From positions 2,437,001 through 2,501,000 of the forward strand of contig NZ_CP045696.1 of the NCBI RefSeq assembly GCF_009676955.1: 64,000 bases of DNA, given 5' to 3'. This document shows positions 53,740 to 61,622 of the stretch, in pieces; within the stretch, counting starts at the first letter, position 1; each line of letters begins with the position of its first letter. This stretch comes from Sodaliphilus pleomorphus (GTDB taxonomy: Bacteria > Bacteroidota > Bacteroidia > Bacteroidales > Muribaculaceae). The notes under the pieces are model-generated. The model was not told the origin of the DNA. It worked only from the letters and a program-made list of their open reading frames with translations, and did not search any database. Position numbers and translations under genes: made by a program.

Positions 53740-55757
53740 TTCATCTTGCTGATTATATCGTTATACTTTTTGACTACATCACTGATTGACCCAGAACTGC
53801 CAAGCAGCGTTTCGTAAAGCAGGTGGTTGCGCTCGACCGAAACTTTCTTGAACATTCCACGATACTTCATCGATACTGGCTTGTGCGTATAGACTTTGGT
53901 GTAGCAGGTTGAAATCTCTCGCAGCAAGATACGACACATCATGCGTTTCACCTCTTTGCTTTTCACACAGAGCAGGATTAACTTGCTAAGTCGAGGTATC
54001 TGATTGTTGGTACAGAAATCAGACAACAGCCAAATATCATAGTTCGGATGCTTCGTAAAGTTGAACCCAAGTCCACCGAGTAAATACTTGTCATAATACA
54101 CCAAAAACGGGAAACTGGCTGTCGTGACTGCCTCAACTTTCTGAACATAGACTTCCTGGGCCTGTCGCAAAGTTTCACCATTGACATGAATTATCTTCAA
54201 CTTACTCGCATCATCTATGACCAAATCATTTGGCGGCTCAATAATATTGATTCTGTTTTTCTTGTGAACAGAACGTGACATCTTTGTGGCCATCGGTTTG
54301 GTGGAGTAGAGATAGTGATAGCCAACCTTGCCAATTTTCATCATGCTTTCATGAAAAGCGAAGTCGCTAAACATAAGCACGGAAGTTCCTTCGGGCAAAT
54401 TTTCAGTTACATTAAGGTAATGCGTGCGCTTCTTGCTTAATGAACCATCGTAGTCGCTATGCCTGCGCAATGCGCCCATAGCAGTATTGTTTTTGCTGTA
54501 ATCGTCAAACTGGAAGAAAATCTCACCGCCATAGGCAATCGCATCATTCAAAGTCCCGAGGTGATATTCACATGACTCAAGAAACTTCACTATCCTCTCT
54601 GCCGATCGTGTCGCCCTCTCAATGGTCTTTTCCATAGCATTGATTATAGCCTCTAATTTCCGCTTGTGAAAAGCGCTATCACGAAATAAAAGTTGAACTT
54701 TCTTGAACACCAATAAGCACGCAATCTGTTTCACTGGGCTGTCTCCATTGTAGTCTTGCAGCCATTTGGCTCGATTGTCGTATGTTATTCGAACTCCATT
54801 GCGGACAATATCAAACAGCAAATTATTAAACTCATCGTTGCAAAACACCACCACAGACTTTGTCGCTGATAGCCTAACTTCTGTCGAATATAGTTGAGGG
54901 TTGACACACACAATCCGTGCCCCAGTATTCTTTAGCACGAGACTCATCATGGGGTTGCTTAGCGCCAATGACTTATGGTTCGTGTCGCTTACATCCATTC
55001 TTCTAACCGAGGAAAAGAATATCAGAGAGTGCGGCAACTTCGGCAAATCCGTTGGAACTTTGGTCCGCTTGACGAAATCAGCCACAATGGTAAACGTCTT
55101 GAAGTCGTCAATATCGTGTTTTAAAGCATAGTCGACAAAACGGTAAGCAAACATGATACAGCGCACCATTTCGTTAAAGTCAGTGGTGGAGTTGAATATG
55201 CGGAACTCAACTGTCTTTCTTACGAAGTAGGACGATATATTGACGAAATGGCGAATAAACCCCTTGTTATGGTTGCTCTCAAAGCAGTGTTCCAAATCAC
55301 TGAAACTTTTAGCCTCACAAACTCGCAAGAAATATGATGTTTCGGGAGACCTTCGGAAGTGCTGTTCATCGCAATATGGCGGTAGCATACATAACTCCTT
55401 CAATATATTCGTGGTATAATAGGACAGGAAATAAATGCGCTTCAATTCCTCAACCTCCAAATCGCCAACAAAGATATGGACTTGCACTCCACAATCACGT
55501 CTTGCCACTGCACCATTGTCACGACAACTATCTACAACACGTTTCAGCGTATCTAAATCAGCGTGGCACAACTTCATTGGTGGGGTGTTAATCTCACCAC
55601 CATAGCGAGCAGAAACAGTCCCTCTTGTTCCATCAGTATTGTGTATCACTTCTTCTTCGTCCCATGTGTAGGGCGCAGGTAGATACACATTATGTTTGTC
55701 GAGGTCGGCATACTCTATTTCAAGACCGAATGTTCGCTCTAAGATTTTCAACTCCAT
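53736..55757 (-). CDS. Amidoligase fused to a GNAT/Mom-like C-terminal domain
   Basis: 673 residues from the ATG at 55757. The N-terminal ~270 residues fit the phage/bacterial amidoligase family (COOH-NH2 ligase): ERTFGLEIEY (residues 7-16), the acidic HNTDGT, GGEINTPP (53-60) and CGVQVHI (89-95). These join an amine to a carboxyl with ATP. A middle region of ~270 residues is not recognised. The last ~130 residues (PNYDIWLLSDFCTNNQIPRLSKLIL... VYTHKPVSMKYRGMFKKV) have a GNAT-like strand/helix pattern like Mu Mom-type DNA modification proteins; this is my inference. tRNA-Gly lies 15 bp upstream. Confidence 0.7.
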   Translation of the reverse strand: MELKILERTFGLEIEYADLDKHNVYLPAPYTWDEEEVIHNTDGTRGTVSARYGGEINTPPMKLCHADLDTLKRVVDSCRDNGAVARRDCGVQVHIFVGDLEVEELKRIYFLSYYTTNILKELCMLPPYCDEQHFRRSPETSYFLRVCEAKSFSDLEHCFESNHNKGFIRHFVNISSYFVRKTVEFRIFNSTTDFNEMVRCIMFAYRFVDYALKHDIDDFKTFTIVADFVKRTKVPTDLPKLPHSLIFFSSVRRMDVSDTNHKSLALSNPMMSLVLKNTGARIVCVNPQLYSTEVRLSATKSVVVFCNDEFNNLLFDIVRNGVRITYDNRAKWLQDYNGDSPVKQIACLLVFKKVQLLFRDSAFHKRKLEAIINAMEKTIERATRSAERIVKFLESCEYHLGTLNDAIAYGGEIFFQFDDYSKNNTAMGALRRHSDYDGSLSKKRTHYLNVTENLPEGTSVLMFSDFAFHESMMKIGKVGYHYLYSTKPMATKMSRSVHKKNRINIIEPPNDLVIDDASKLKIIHVNGETLRQAQEVYVQKVEAVTTASFPFLVYYDKYLLGGLGFNFTKHPNYDIWLLSDFCTNNQIPRLSKLILLCVKSKEVKRMMCRILLREISTCYTKVYTHKPVSMKYRGMFKKVSVERNHLLYETLLGSSGSISDVVKKYNDIISKMK

Positions 55758-55772
55758 GCCAAATACAATTAG

Positions 55773-55843
55773 AGCGGAAGTAAGGAGTTGAACCTTGACC
55801 TGCTGACTGGATGCCAGCCGTGCTACCATTACACCACTTCCGC
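55773..55843 (-). tRNA. tRNA-Gly (anticodon TCC) with A33
   Basis: 71 nt on the minus strand: acceptor GCGGAAG/CTTCCGC perfect, D arm GTGT/GCAC with AATGGTA, anticodon stem GCTGG/TCAGC, loop CATCCAG (TCC), T loop TTCAACT, discriminator T. Glycine identity bases G1-C72, C2-G71, T73, C35 and C36 are all present. Odd: A at 33 instead of T; 28-31 (CTGG) can pair with 35-38 (CCAG), hiding the anticodon; one T-stem mismatch. Placed inside the amidoligase operon, between the DUF488-like and amidoligase genes. Confidence 0.82.
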
Positions 55844-55852
55844 AAAGTTTTT

Positions 55853-56272
55853 TCAGTCAAACAGGGATATCTGTTTAGGCTGTGGGTGCTCTGGCTCTTT
55901 ATTGTCGGACGCACCAAACTCCGTAACCTCAACCCCGGTGTTCTCCATCAACCACTGGGCGAGAATGTGTCGGTGGCAAAAGTCGCCAGGCTTCTCAAAA
56001 CAGCACAGGGCAACATCACGTCCGCCGCTTATTCGTTCCAATACCTCAATTACCCAGTAAGGGTCAACATGACTCAACACCTCGTTACGATACCTTTGAG
56101 TGTAACGCTCCTTTGTGAAGATTGTGTCCTTCAAAATACTGTACTTTGGCGCAACTTGTTTCAGTGATGTGCCATAAAACCACTTGGGGGGGAATAATGC
56201 AACCCCCACCATCACCACATTGGCGGCGCTCAATCGCTTACCATTTGAGAAATATGACGTATAAATCTTCAT
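55853..56272 (-). CDS. DUF488-like protein with clamp-binding tail
   Basis: 139 residues. DUF488 features: MKIYTSYFSNGKRL at the start, KERYTQRYRNEVL, and CCFEKPGDFCHRHILA near the end. The C-terminus KQISLFD looks like a sliding-clamp (beta-clamp) binding motif (QxxLF), which would take it to replicating DNA. First gene of the operon with tRNA-Gly and the amidoligase; promoter at 56312-56283. Biochemical role of DUF488 is not known. Confidence 0.7.
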   Translation of the reverse strand: MKIYTSYFSNGKRLSAANVVMVGVALFPPKWFYGTSLKQVAPKYSILKDTIFTKERYTQRYRNEVLSHVDPYWVIEVLERISGGRDVALCCFEKPGDFCHRHILAQWLMENTGVEVTEFGASDNKEPEHPQPKQISLFD

Positions 56273-56282
56273 TGTTCCAATA

Positions 56283-56314
56283 CAAAATTACAAAATATAT
56301 TTGAAAGTCGAACA
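56283..56314 (-). promoter_or_regulatory. Phage promoter with operator for the modification operon
   Basis: Minus strand -33-like TTCG at 56312-56309 and -7 TAATTTTG at 56290-56283 with an 18-bp spacer. The operator 17-mer TATTTGAAAGTCGAACA is at 56298-56314. Leader of about 10 nt before the DUF488-like gene. Confidence 0.65.
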
Positions 56315-56356
56315 CTTTTTGCTCATAATTTGCTATATTTTCACAAAATTTCACAA

Positions 56357-57646
56357 TTATGCTATGCCACTAAGTTTTCTGATTTGGAACAGGTTTGCAT
56401 TGACAAGCGCAACTATCTCGTCATGATATGGCGAAATGCCATTGTTCACTCCTCTTGATTGAACCAGTTGGCAGTCTCTCAAATCTATCTCGATAGTTTC
56501 CATACGTTCACCACCTACTCTGGCAGACATCACAAGTGAGTTCTCTTTGGCAAAATACTTATTGGCAAATACGCAATGGTGCATTGCTTTCCCTTCTTCC
56601 TCAAATTCTGCTACACTTTTAAGCACTCCAATCACGATGTTGCCATGAGTGAACAGCAAGTCGAAGTACTTGTTCATCCTCTTAACATACGACTTGGCCA
56701 ATTTCTTGTCCTTCCTTAGTTTCTCAGCTATTGTACGCCTCCTTTCCAGCTCCTGTTTTCGCCTAACTTGCTCCATCGCTCTGTCGTGCGCTTGTTTCAA
56801 GTTGGCAGGACAAACGAAGTGTCGATTATGAACGTCCTTGTCCAACTTGATTAAACTTTCTACCATATCAAGCCACATCACCACATCGTCTTTGCTTTTC
56901 AGTGGATAGTGGTTCCGCAAAACAATCTTCACGGCTGCGATATAGTTATCATCATGCAGAACTCTGCGATAGTCTAAAATTCGAAGCAGGTTGCCATATC
57001 CAGCCTTATAAAGCGTTTCCGCAAAGGGATTGGTAAGTAATAAACAAAACAGGTCGTAAGGCTGCATAGCGAACAGATTTTGCTTGTAGCCATTCCGTCT
57101 CAATACTGGCAGGACGCTCTTTACTCTCACAGCCCAATACGGCAAATGCCAGGCTGAATAAGAAACATTCCGTTTAATCGACATTGGCTCTTTATAATTG
57201 AAATTATCAATGTAGAAACCCATAATGCGTGGTCTTGCTAACACAATTAGTTTGCCATCAGAGCCAATCCAATGCTGAACTGCCTCATCGACACACAAGG
57301 TTCTACCACCGTTGACGGGACACGACCATTTCAAACGAAAGTATCTGCACACTTGCCAACCTCGGCAACTTTGCAGGACAACCATATAACACACCTCACT
57401 CGCTTTCTTGCACCGTGAAGCACGCAAGGTCAGTAAGGTATTGCAATGCGGACAGCGTACTTGCTTCTTCAAGCCCTGTTGCTGCCACACATGACCACAC
57501 TCCGTACACTTGACTCGCTTACCAGTGTATAGACCAGTGTGTTCTACACCTGCGGTACGTGCGAACTCCATATCAGAGGAAGATAGAGGAGCAAGCCTCC
57601 TGCTCAACTCCTCCACCTCCCGTTCTCTCCTCGTTCTTGCTTTCAT
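56357..57646 (-). CDS. PcfJ-like protein
   Basis: 429 residues. Zinc ribbon near the start (CTECGHVWQQQGLKKQVRCPHC), long helical middle, and a C-terminal PcfJ-type domain: KSVAEFEEEGKAMHHCVFANKYFAKENSLVMSARVGGERMETIEIDL. PcfJ proteins occur in mobile elements and phages, often next to PcfK; function unclear, probably nucleic-acid related. Starts 4 bp after the 69-residue gene, last gene of the 59.2-56.4 kb operon. Confidence 0.8.
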   Translation of the reverse strand: MKARTRREREVEELSRRLAPLSSSDMEFARTAGVEHTGLYTGKRVKCTECGHVWQQQGLKKQVRCPHCNTLLTLRASRCKKASEVCYMVVLQSCRGWQVCRYFRLKWSCPVNGGRTLCVDEAVQHWIGSDGKLIVLARPRIMGFYIDNFNYKEPMSIKRNVSYSAWHLPYWAVRVKSVLPVLRRNGYKQNLFAMQPYDLFCLLLTNPFAETLYKAGYGNLLRILDYRRVLHDDNYIAAVKIVLRNHYPLKSKDDVVMWLDMVESLIKLDKDVHNRHFVCPANLKQAHDRAMEQVRRKQELERRRTIAEKLRKDKKLAKSYVKRMNKYFDLLFTHGNIVIGVLKSVAEFEEEGKAMHHCVFANKYFAKENSLVMSARVGGERMETIEIDLRDCQLVQSRGVNNGISPYHDEIVALVNANLFQIRKLSGIA

Positions 57647-57649
57647 TGG

Positions 57650-57859
57650 TCACAGCATTAAAAGCATCTGCTCAATCTCATCGAATTCCACACCGAGGTT
57701 CATGCACATATCTTCCATGTCGGAGTAGTCGAGGTCGCCTGCTGACAGCAGGTCGCGGCACACGTTCAGTTCGTCTTGCAGAATTTCTTCTGCATCACAC
57801 ACGCTGCAATCATTATTGCGAGCGATCGTGTCAAGTAAAGTTGTTCTGTTTCTTTCCAT
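57650..57859 (-). CDS. Small acidic phage protein
   Basis: 69 residues, acidic, helical (EEILQDELNVCRDLL... DYSDMEDMCMNLGVEFDEIEQMLLML). Preceded by the AAGAGCA leader motif. Unknown; possibly an anti-host or regulatory protein. Confidence 0.5.
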   Translation of the reverse strand: MERNRTTLLDTIARNNDCSVCDAEEILQDELNVCRDLLSAGDLDYSDMEDMCMNLGVEFDEIEQMLLML

Positions 57860-57872
57860 TGCTCTTTGCTAA

Positions 57873-58133
57873 TTATTGTTTAGTTTTATAATTTGTTATG
57901 TAGAACCTAATTAAATCTGAGGTGTTAGAGCTCGTCATGTAGTCATAGCTAAACTCATCACTCGCGCCTCGCGCGTTATGATAGCGCTCCGGGCGCTGGA
58001 TAACGCGCAGCCAGATGTCGTTCAGCTTTTCGCGCGCTGCAGCTTTCGCCCTGTGGTTGCAAGCCTCCTGCGTAAAGGTGTAGATAACGTGAGGCTTATT
58101 GCCGTTAACATTTTTGTAAATAGCGTAGTCCAT
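57873..58133 (-). CDS. Small phage protein
   Basis: 86 residues from the ATG at 58133 (MDYAIYKNVNGNKPHVIYTFTQEAC). Mixed alpha/beta with a helical middle (HRAKAAAREKLNDIWLRVIQRPERY). Similar to short proteins of Bacteroides mobile elements. Function unknown. Confidence 0.5.
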   Translation of the reverse strand: MDYAIYKNVNGNKPHVIYTFTQEACNHRAKAAAREKLNDIWLRVIQRPERYHNARGASDEFSYDYMTSSNTSDLIRFYITNYKTKQ

Positions 58134-58161
58134 AACTTTGTTTTTTGGTTTGTTGTCTTTA

Positions 58162-58392
58162 TTACTGCAAACCTGCATGGTAGCCGTCGAGCCATATCAA
58201 AAGCTCTGTTGGCTTGTAGTATCCGCTTATACGATTGTACAGCATTCCTCCCTCAATCACGCTGTTTCCAGCTGCTTTGCCATCGTGCACTGCAAGCGCA
58301 TATACGTTTCGCTCAAACGAAGAAGCCGTCAGGTGCATATCGTTCACCCTGCAATACTCCTCCAGCTGTTTTAATGCTTGTTTCTGTGTCAT
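58162..58392 (-). CDS. Small phage protein
   Basis: 76 residues, MTQKQALKQLEEYCRVNDMHL..., with YNRISGYYKPTELLIWLDGYHAGLQ at the end. In the middle of the small accessory gene run. No family recognised. Confidence 0.5.
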   Translation of the reverse strand: MTQKQALKQLEEYCRVNDMHLTASSFERNVYALAVHDGKAAGNSVIEGGMLYNRISGYYKPTELLIWLDGYHAGLQ

Positions 58393-58412
58393 AGTTTTTT
58401 CGTTTTATATGG

Positions 58413-58700
58413 TTAAACTTCTTTCTTCGGGAACACATACATTCCGAACTCAACCGTTGTGCCAAATGGCACCAAATCAAATTCTGGACTATCAACATAG
58501 GAACCAGTATAAAAACCATACGTTCTTATTGCTCTTGTTGCAGGTTTGAGGTAGCCATCTACTTCATCGACTTTTCCTGTTAGGCTATTGTACACCCCAA
58601 GCTTGTGCATTTTTGCAAAAGACTTGACATCCTCAAATCTCATTTCTTTTGTCTTTAATCTCATTGAGGGCACTCCCACCCATGCTGTTTCTATTGTCAT
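58413..58700 (-). CDS. Small phage protein
   Basis: 95 residues, beginning MTIETAWVGVPSMRLKTKEM; beta-rich ending (DLVPFGTTVEFGMYVFPKKEV). Carries the AAGAGCA leader motif. Unknown. Confidence 0.5.
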   Translation of the reverse strand: MTIETAWVGVPSMRLKTKEMRFEDVKSFAKMHKLGVYNSLTGKVDEVDGYLKPATRAIRTYGFYTGSYVDSPEFDLVPFGTTVEFGMYVFPKKEV

Positions 58701-58788
58701 TGCTCTTTGTGCCCGTTAAGCCGATAGCGCAGCCTCTAAACGTTATTAGTCAAATCTGTTCGGCGTTGCGTAGTATCCATTCTGAATT

Positions 58789-58944
58789 TTAATATTTTAC
58801 CACCCAGAACTCGCGCCCTTCTTCCTTTTCCAGTTCTGCTGCTTTATTAGACGCTGCTTCAAGCGTATCAAATACACCATAAGTTAAAACCCCGTCCGTT
58901 ACGTGCCATTTTGCACTACTTTTCATCCCGTAGTTAGTATTCAT
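58789..58944 (-). CDS. Very small phage protein
   Basis: 51 residues, from ATG at 58944: MNTNYGMKSSAKWHVTDG followed by VLTYGVFDTLEAASNKAAEL and EEGREFWVVKY. The pattern (short beta hairpin, helix, strand) occurs in other accessory proteins of mobile elements. It fits well in the operon between its neighbours. Confidence 0.5.
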   Translation of the reverse strand: MNTNYGMKSSAKWHVTDGVLTYGVFDTLEAASNKAAELEKEEGREFWVVKY

Positions 58945-58997
58945 AAAAACCGCTTAACCGTGGCTTAAATTGTTAATCGTGAAAACTTTCATACCTC

Positions 58998-59207
58998 TTA
59001 GATTTTGCAGATAGTATAAGAACCTTTACGCTTGTTGTTCACAAGGTGATAGTTAGTTCCGGCGACTTCGAGGTATAACCCGTTGACGATACACGGCTTC
59101 ATGCCTTTATTTACTAAAGCCCAGTACAGGTTAGATACGAACCTTTTCTTGTTGCTGTCATAACTGATTTCGTTTGCAGCGTTTTGAATTTCGTAGATTG
59201 CTGTCAT
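58998..59207 (-). CDS. Small phage protein, first gene of its operon
   Basis: 69 residues, MTAIYEIQNAANEISYDSNKK... with LYWALVNKGMKPCIVNGLYLEVAGTNYHLV. First gene after promoter 59288-59257, with the AAGAGCA leader motif. Unknown; perhaps an early regulator or anti-host protein. Confidence 0.5.
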   Translation of the reverse strand: MTAIYEIQNAANEISYDSNKKRFVSNLYWALVNKGMKPCIVNGLYLEVAGTNYHLVNNKRKGSYTICKI

Positions 59208-59256
59208 TGCTCTTCGTTTCTTTATTACGTTAAACTTGTAGTTGTTTTTGCATATA

Positions 59257-59288
59257 CAAAACTACAACAATTATTTGAATTGACCAAA
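59257..59288 (-). promoter_or_regulatory. Phage promoter with operator for the accessory operon
   Basis: Minus strand -33 TTTG at 59288-59285 and -7 TAGTTTTG at 59264-59257 with a 20-bp spacer. An operator-like 17-mer TATTTGAATTGACCAAA is at 59272-59288. Confidence 0.65.
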
Positions 59289-59299
59289 GAAAAATCCAT

Positions 59300-59338
59300 T
59301 TATTTTACTGACTATCAAAGGTTTAACTTTTGCTAACT
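59300..59338 (-). repeat. 39-bp conserved block, copy 2
   Basis: 35 of 39 bases match 49878-49916. It lies 11 bp upstream (minus strand) of the -33 box of promoter 59257-59288. Confidence 0.6.
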
Positions 59339-59395
59339 TTGGGGAATTAGACACACTTTTTCACTGAACATTACGCAACTTTGAGAAAAATTGGC

Positions 59396-59403
59396 TATCT
59401 TTG
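59396..59403 (+). promoter_or_regulatory. Possible -7 box of the plus-strand small gene
   Basis: TATCTTTG at 59396-59403 fits TAnnTTTG, 17 bp before the ATG at 59421. No clear -33 element. Confidence 0.45.
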
Positions 59404-59420
59404 TCGAAAATTACAAAGAC

Positions 59421-59642
59421 ATGGAAACGATATACGACCATAATCCTACAAAACTGGAAGTCGAGAAAATAGGCTATCTCCCCAAGGAGCTATACTTAAA
59501 ACTCGATGCCGACACAAAATATAGAGACCTTGCCTTACTCTTCAACATCAGAGGTGATAAAAAGAAGATGAAGCACTACATATCTCTTGTGCGTGACGAT
59601 ATGATGCGCAATTCTTTTTTTAGGACAATATATCATCCATGA
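59421..59642 (+). CDS. Small plus-strand phage protein, candidate moron or immunity gene
   Basis: 73 residues from ATG at 59421 (METIYDHNPTKLEVEKIGYL). Helical and charged with a basic end (MRNSFFRTIYHP). It runs against the phage operons and has its own -7 box, so it may be expressed in the lysogen. Its 3' end overlaps that of the MuF gene by 23 bp. Because MuF has a possible toxin domain, an immunity role is conceivable but unproven. No family recognised. Confidence 0.5.
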   Translation: METIYDHNPTKLEVEKIGYLPKELYLKLDADTKYRDLALLFNIRGDKKKMKHYISLVRDDMMRNSFFRTIYHP

Positions 59643-61449
59643 TTGTCCTAAACGATTTGTTACTGGAGCTTAATCTGTCTACCAACATTTTTGCACTTTC
59701 TCTTTTAACGCCATGTCTTTCGAGTAAACTCCTAATGTTGGTATAAACCATTTCTGAATAGTTTTCCTTTGACCTGTGGTCAAGGTATGAAAATGCTTCT
59801 TTGCTGCTAATTCCACACCTTTCCAGTAAAGCCTCAAAATTTCTGACTTCCACACCATATCCGTAACCTGAACTTATAATCAGTTGTTCGTTGATTGGGG
59901 TCGCACCAAGTTTCCTTAAAAACCCACCATACGTCCTTCTTGCACAAAACTGATTAACCGTTTCCATAGAAGTACGCAAAATCACTTCATGGTCTTTGTC
60001 TTTCAATAGCTGCCTCCAACCTTTCGCTTGCGCATGTCTTATTTCATGCCATACGCTCTCAATAGAATACTCTTGACCAAATGTTAATGGTACACCTCTT
60101 TGAATAGCAGTTAACGCACAGCGCAGTTCAAACATGGGATTATAAACAAGAGTTTCTCCGTTTTGTGTTTTCCTGCGAAGTGTATTATTGGATATGTAGA
60201 TACGATTTCTCCTATTTCCGTTTTCGTCAAAAACAGGAATAGTTCTCATCATAGACTCCTCTAAATTCATTCTGTCTATATAGAAGCCATCAAACTCACC
60301 ACGAACTTTATAGCCACCAGACCTAAATGTTTGTTCAAGGATTGACAACGCTTCTCTTTCTGAAATAATATCTACTCCTATTTGACTAATTGCTGAATTA
60401 TAATATGATGCTATTGGACTAAAAATTGACGAATATGATGTTTCGACCGCATAATCATTTGCGTAGCCACGGTTGTCTGAATACCAATACGGCAGCGTGC
60501 CTCGCTGTTCTGCAACTGCCAGCCGCTCTTGGTTGTCCTGCACCCATTGCTTGAAACCAGCAGGAACATCAGTCACTTCATTCACGCTTGGCGCACTGGT
60601 ATCGCCAGACCAAAACTCGCTCTCCGTTTTAAGAATCGGGATTGTGTAGCACATACAATTCGGGTGCCAGCCCATGAACACGAAGTCCTTTGGGTACTTG
60701 CCCTGTGCGCTATCACAGATGTCAGTAATTTCATGACTGAAACTCAACTTGACCTCAAAGCCGACAACGAAGTCCATCTGTTTCCAGCGCGTCTGTTCTG
60801 CTGTACGATAAGCCATATTGATTTCTGTCCTCGCCAGTCTGATCGAGCGGTACTCGCAATCTTGGCAGGTCACAGCTTGACCGAAACGCTCCTTATAATC
60901 TGCTTTCAGCGACGGAAAGTCATGCAAGTATTTACTCAACTGCTTAGACAGAGTAACTGCGCTTGTGCCTTTCTCAATGGCTGACGAGATGGCATGCTCC
61001 AGTTCTTGCTTGTAGTTACTCGACTGGTTCCACAACTTGGTAGACAAGTTCATTCCACGCTCTGTGCGTTCTTGGAATGCCCTCAGAGCGTCACTATTCT
61101 TTTGGTAGTACACCTTAGTTTTCTCACCATGTATCGTTGCTCCATACGACCTTAAAACGTCATTTGCCAGCAGGTCTTGAACAAGGTTACTCTCTTTCCA
61201 TTCTGCCGATGTACCCGAATAGATTAGACCACGCATTTCACGAACAAACCTCTCTTGCAGCCGATTCACCGCATCTGCTGTCATTGGGTAGTCAGAGAAG
61301 CGAAACACACCACCAGCAAATCCAGTGCCGGTGGCTATCTTTGCCGCCTCAACATTCAACAGGTCATAGATATTCTGAACTGCCAACGAATATTTGTTGA
61401 GCCGACCTTTCAACTTCGCATAGCGGTTGCGTTGGTTCGGTGTTCTCAT
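59620..61449 (-). CDS. MuF-type head protein with C-terminal HExxH domain
   Basis: 609 residues. The N-terminal ~270 residues are a MuF/minor head domain: RLARTEINMAYRTAEQTRWKQ (204-224) and the conserved HPNCMC (262-267). After a linker the C-terminal ~270 residues form a different domain with WHEIRHAQAKGW, an HExxH zinc-peptidase motif (His468, Glu469, His472). This is the layout of MuF polymorphic toxins carried in phage heads. Starts with an ATGA overlap after the zinc-ribbon gene. Could be injected with DNA; a structural role of the head part is established for the family. Confidence 0.75.
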   Translation of the reverse strand: MRTPNQRNRYAKLKGRLNKYSLAVQNIYDLLNVEAAKIATGTGFAGGVFRFSDYPMTADAVNRLQERFVREMRGLIYSGTSAEWKESNLVQDLLANDVLRSYGATIHGEKTKVYYQKNSDALRAFQERTERGMNLSTKLWNQSSNYKQELEHAISSAIEKGTSAVTLSKQLSKYLHDFPSLKADYKERFGQAVTCQDCEYRSIRLARTEINMAYRTAEQTRWKQMDFVVGFEVKLSFSHEITDICDSAQGKYPKDFVFMGWHPNCMCYTIPILKTESEFWSGDTSAPSVNEVTDVPAGFKQWVQDNQERLAVAEQRGTLPYWYSDNRGYANDYAVETSYSSIFSPIASYYNSAISQIGVDIISEREALSILEQTFRSGGYKVRGEFDGFYIDRMNLEESMMRTIPVFDENGNRRNRIYISNNTLRRKTQNGETLVYNPMFELRCALTAIQRGVPLTFGQEYSIESVWHEIRHAQAKGWRQLLKDKDHEVILRTSMETVNQFCARRTYGGFLRKLGATPINEQLIISSGYGYGVEVRNFEALLERCGISSKEAFSYLDHRSKENYSEMVYTNIRSLLERHGVKRESAKMLVDRLSSSNKSFRTIMDDILS

Positions 61450-61622
61450 CTTCTCGGCTTATATTTGTCGTTGCAGCCATCGTGGTCAAGGAATTGAAGA
61501 AACTCTCGGAACGGACAACGGCAAAGAATAAGATGCCCGTCAAGAGCCTCATCCTGCCAATCAGTGGAATTGCCACACTCTCGGCACTTATGCTGTATGG
61601 TCGCTTTCTTCTGTCGTGCCAT
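61446..61622 (-). CDS. Small zinc-ribbon protein
   Basis: 58 residues, from the ATG at 61622: MARQKKATIQHKCRECGN, then DGHLILCRCPF and a basic C-terminus (NDKYKPRR). Cysteine pairs CxxC and CxC suggest a zinc ribbon. The ATG overlaps the upstream stop (TAATG), and its stop overlaps the MuF start (ATGA), so it is clearly a gene of this operon though very short. Confidence 0.65.
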   Translation of the reverse strand: MARQKKATIQHKCRECGNSTDWQDEALDGHLILCRCPFREFLQFLDHDGCNDKYKPRR

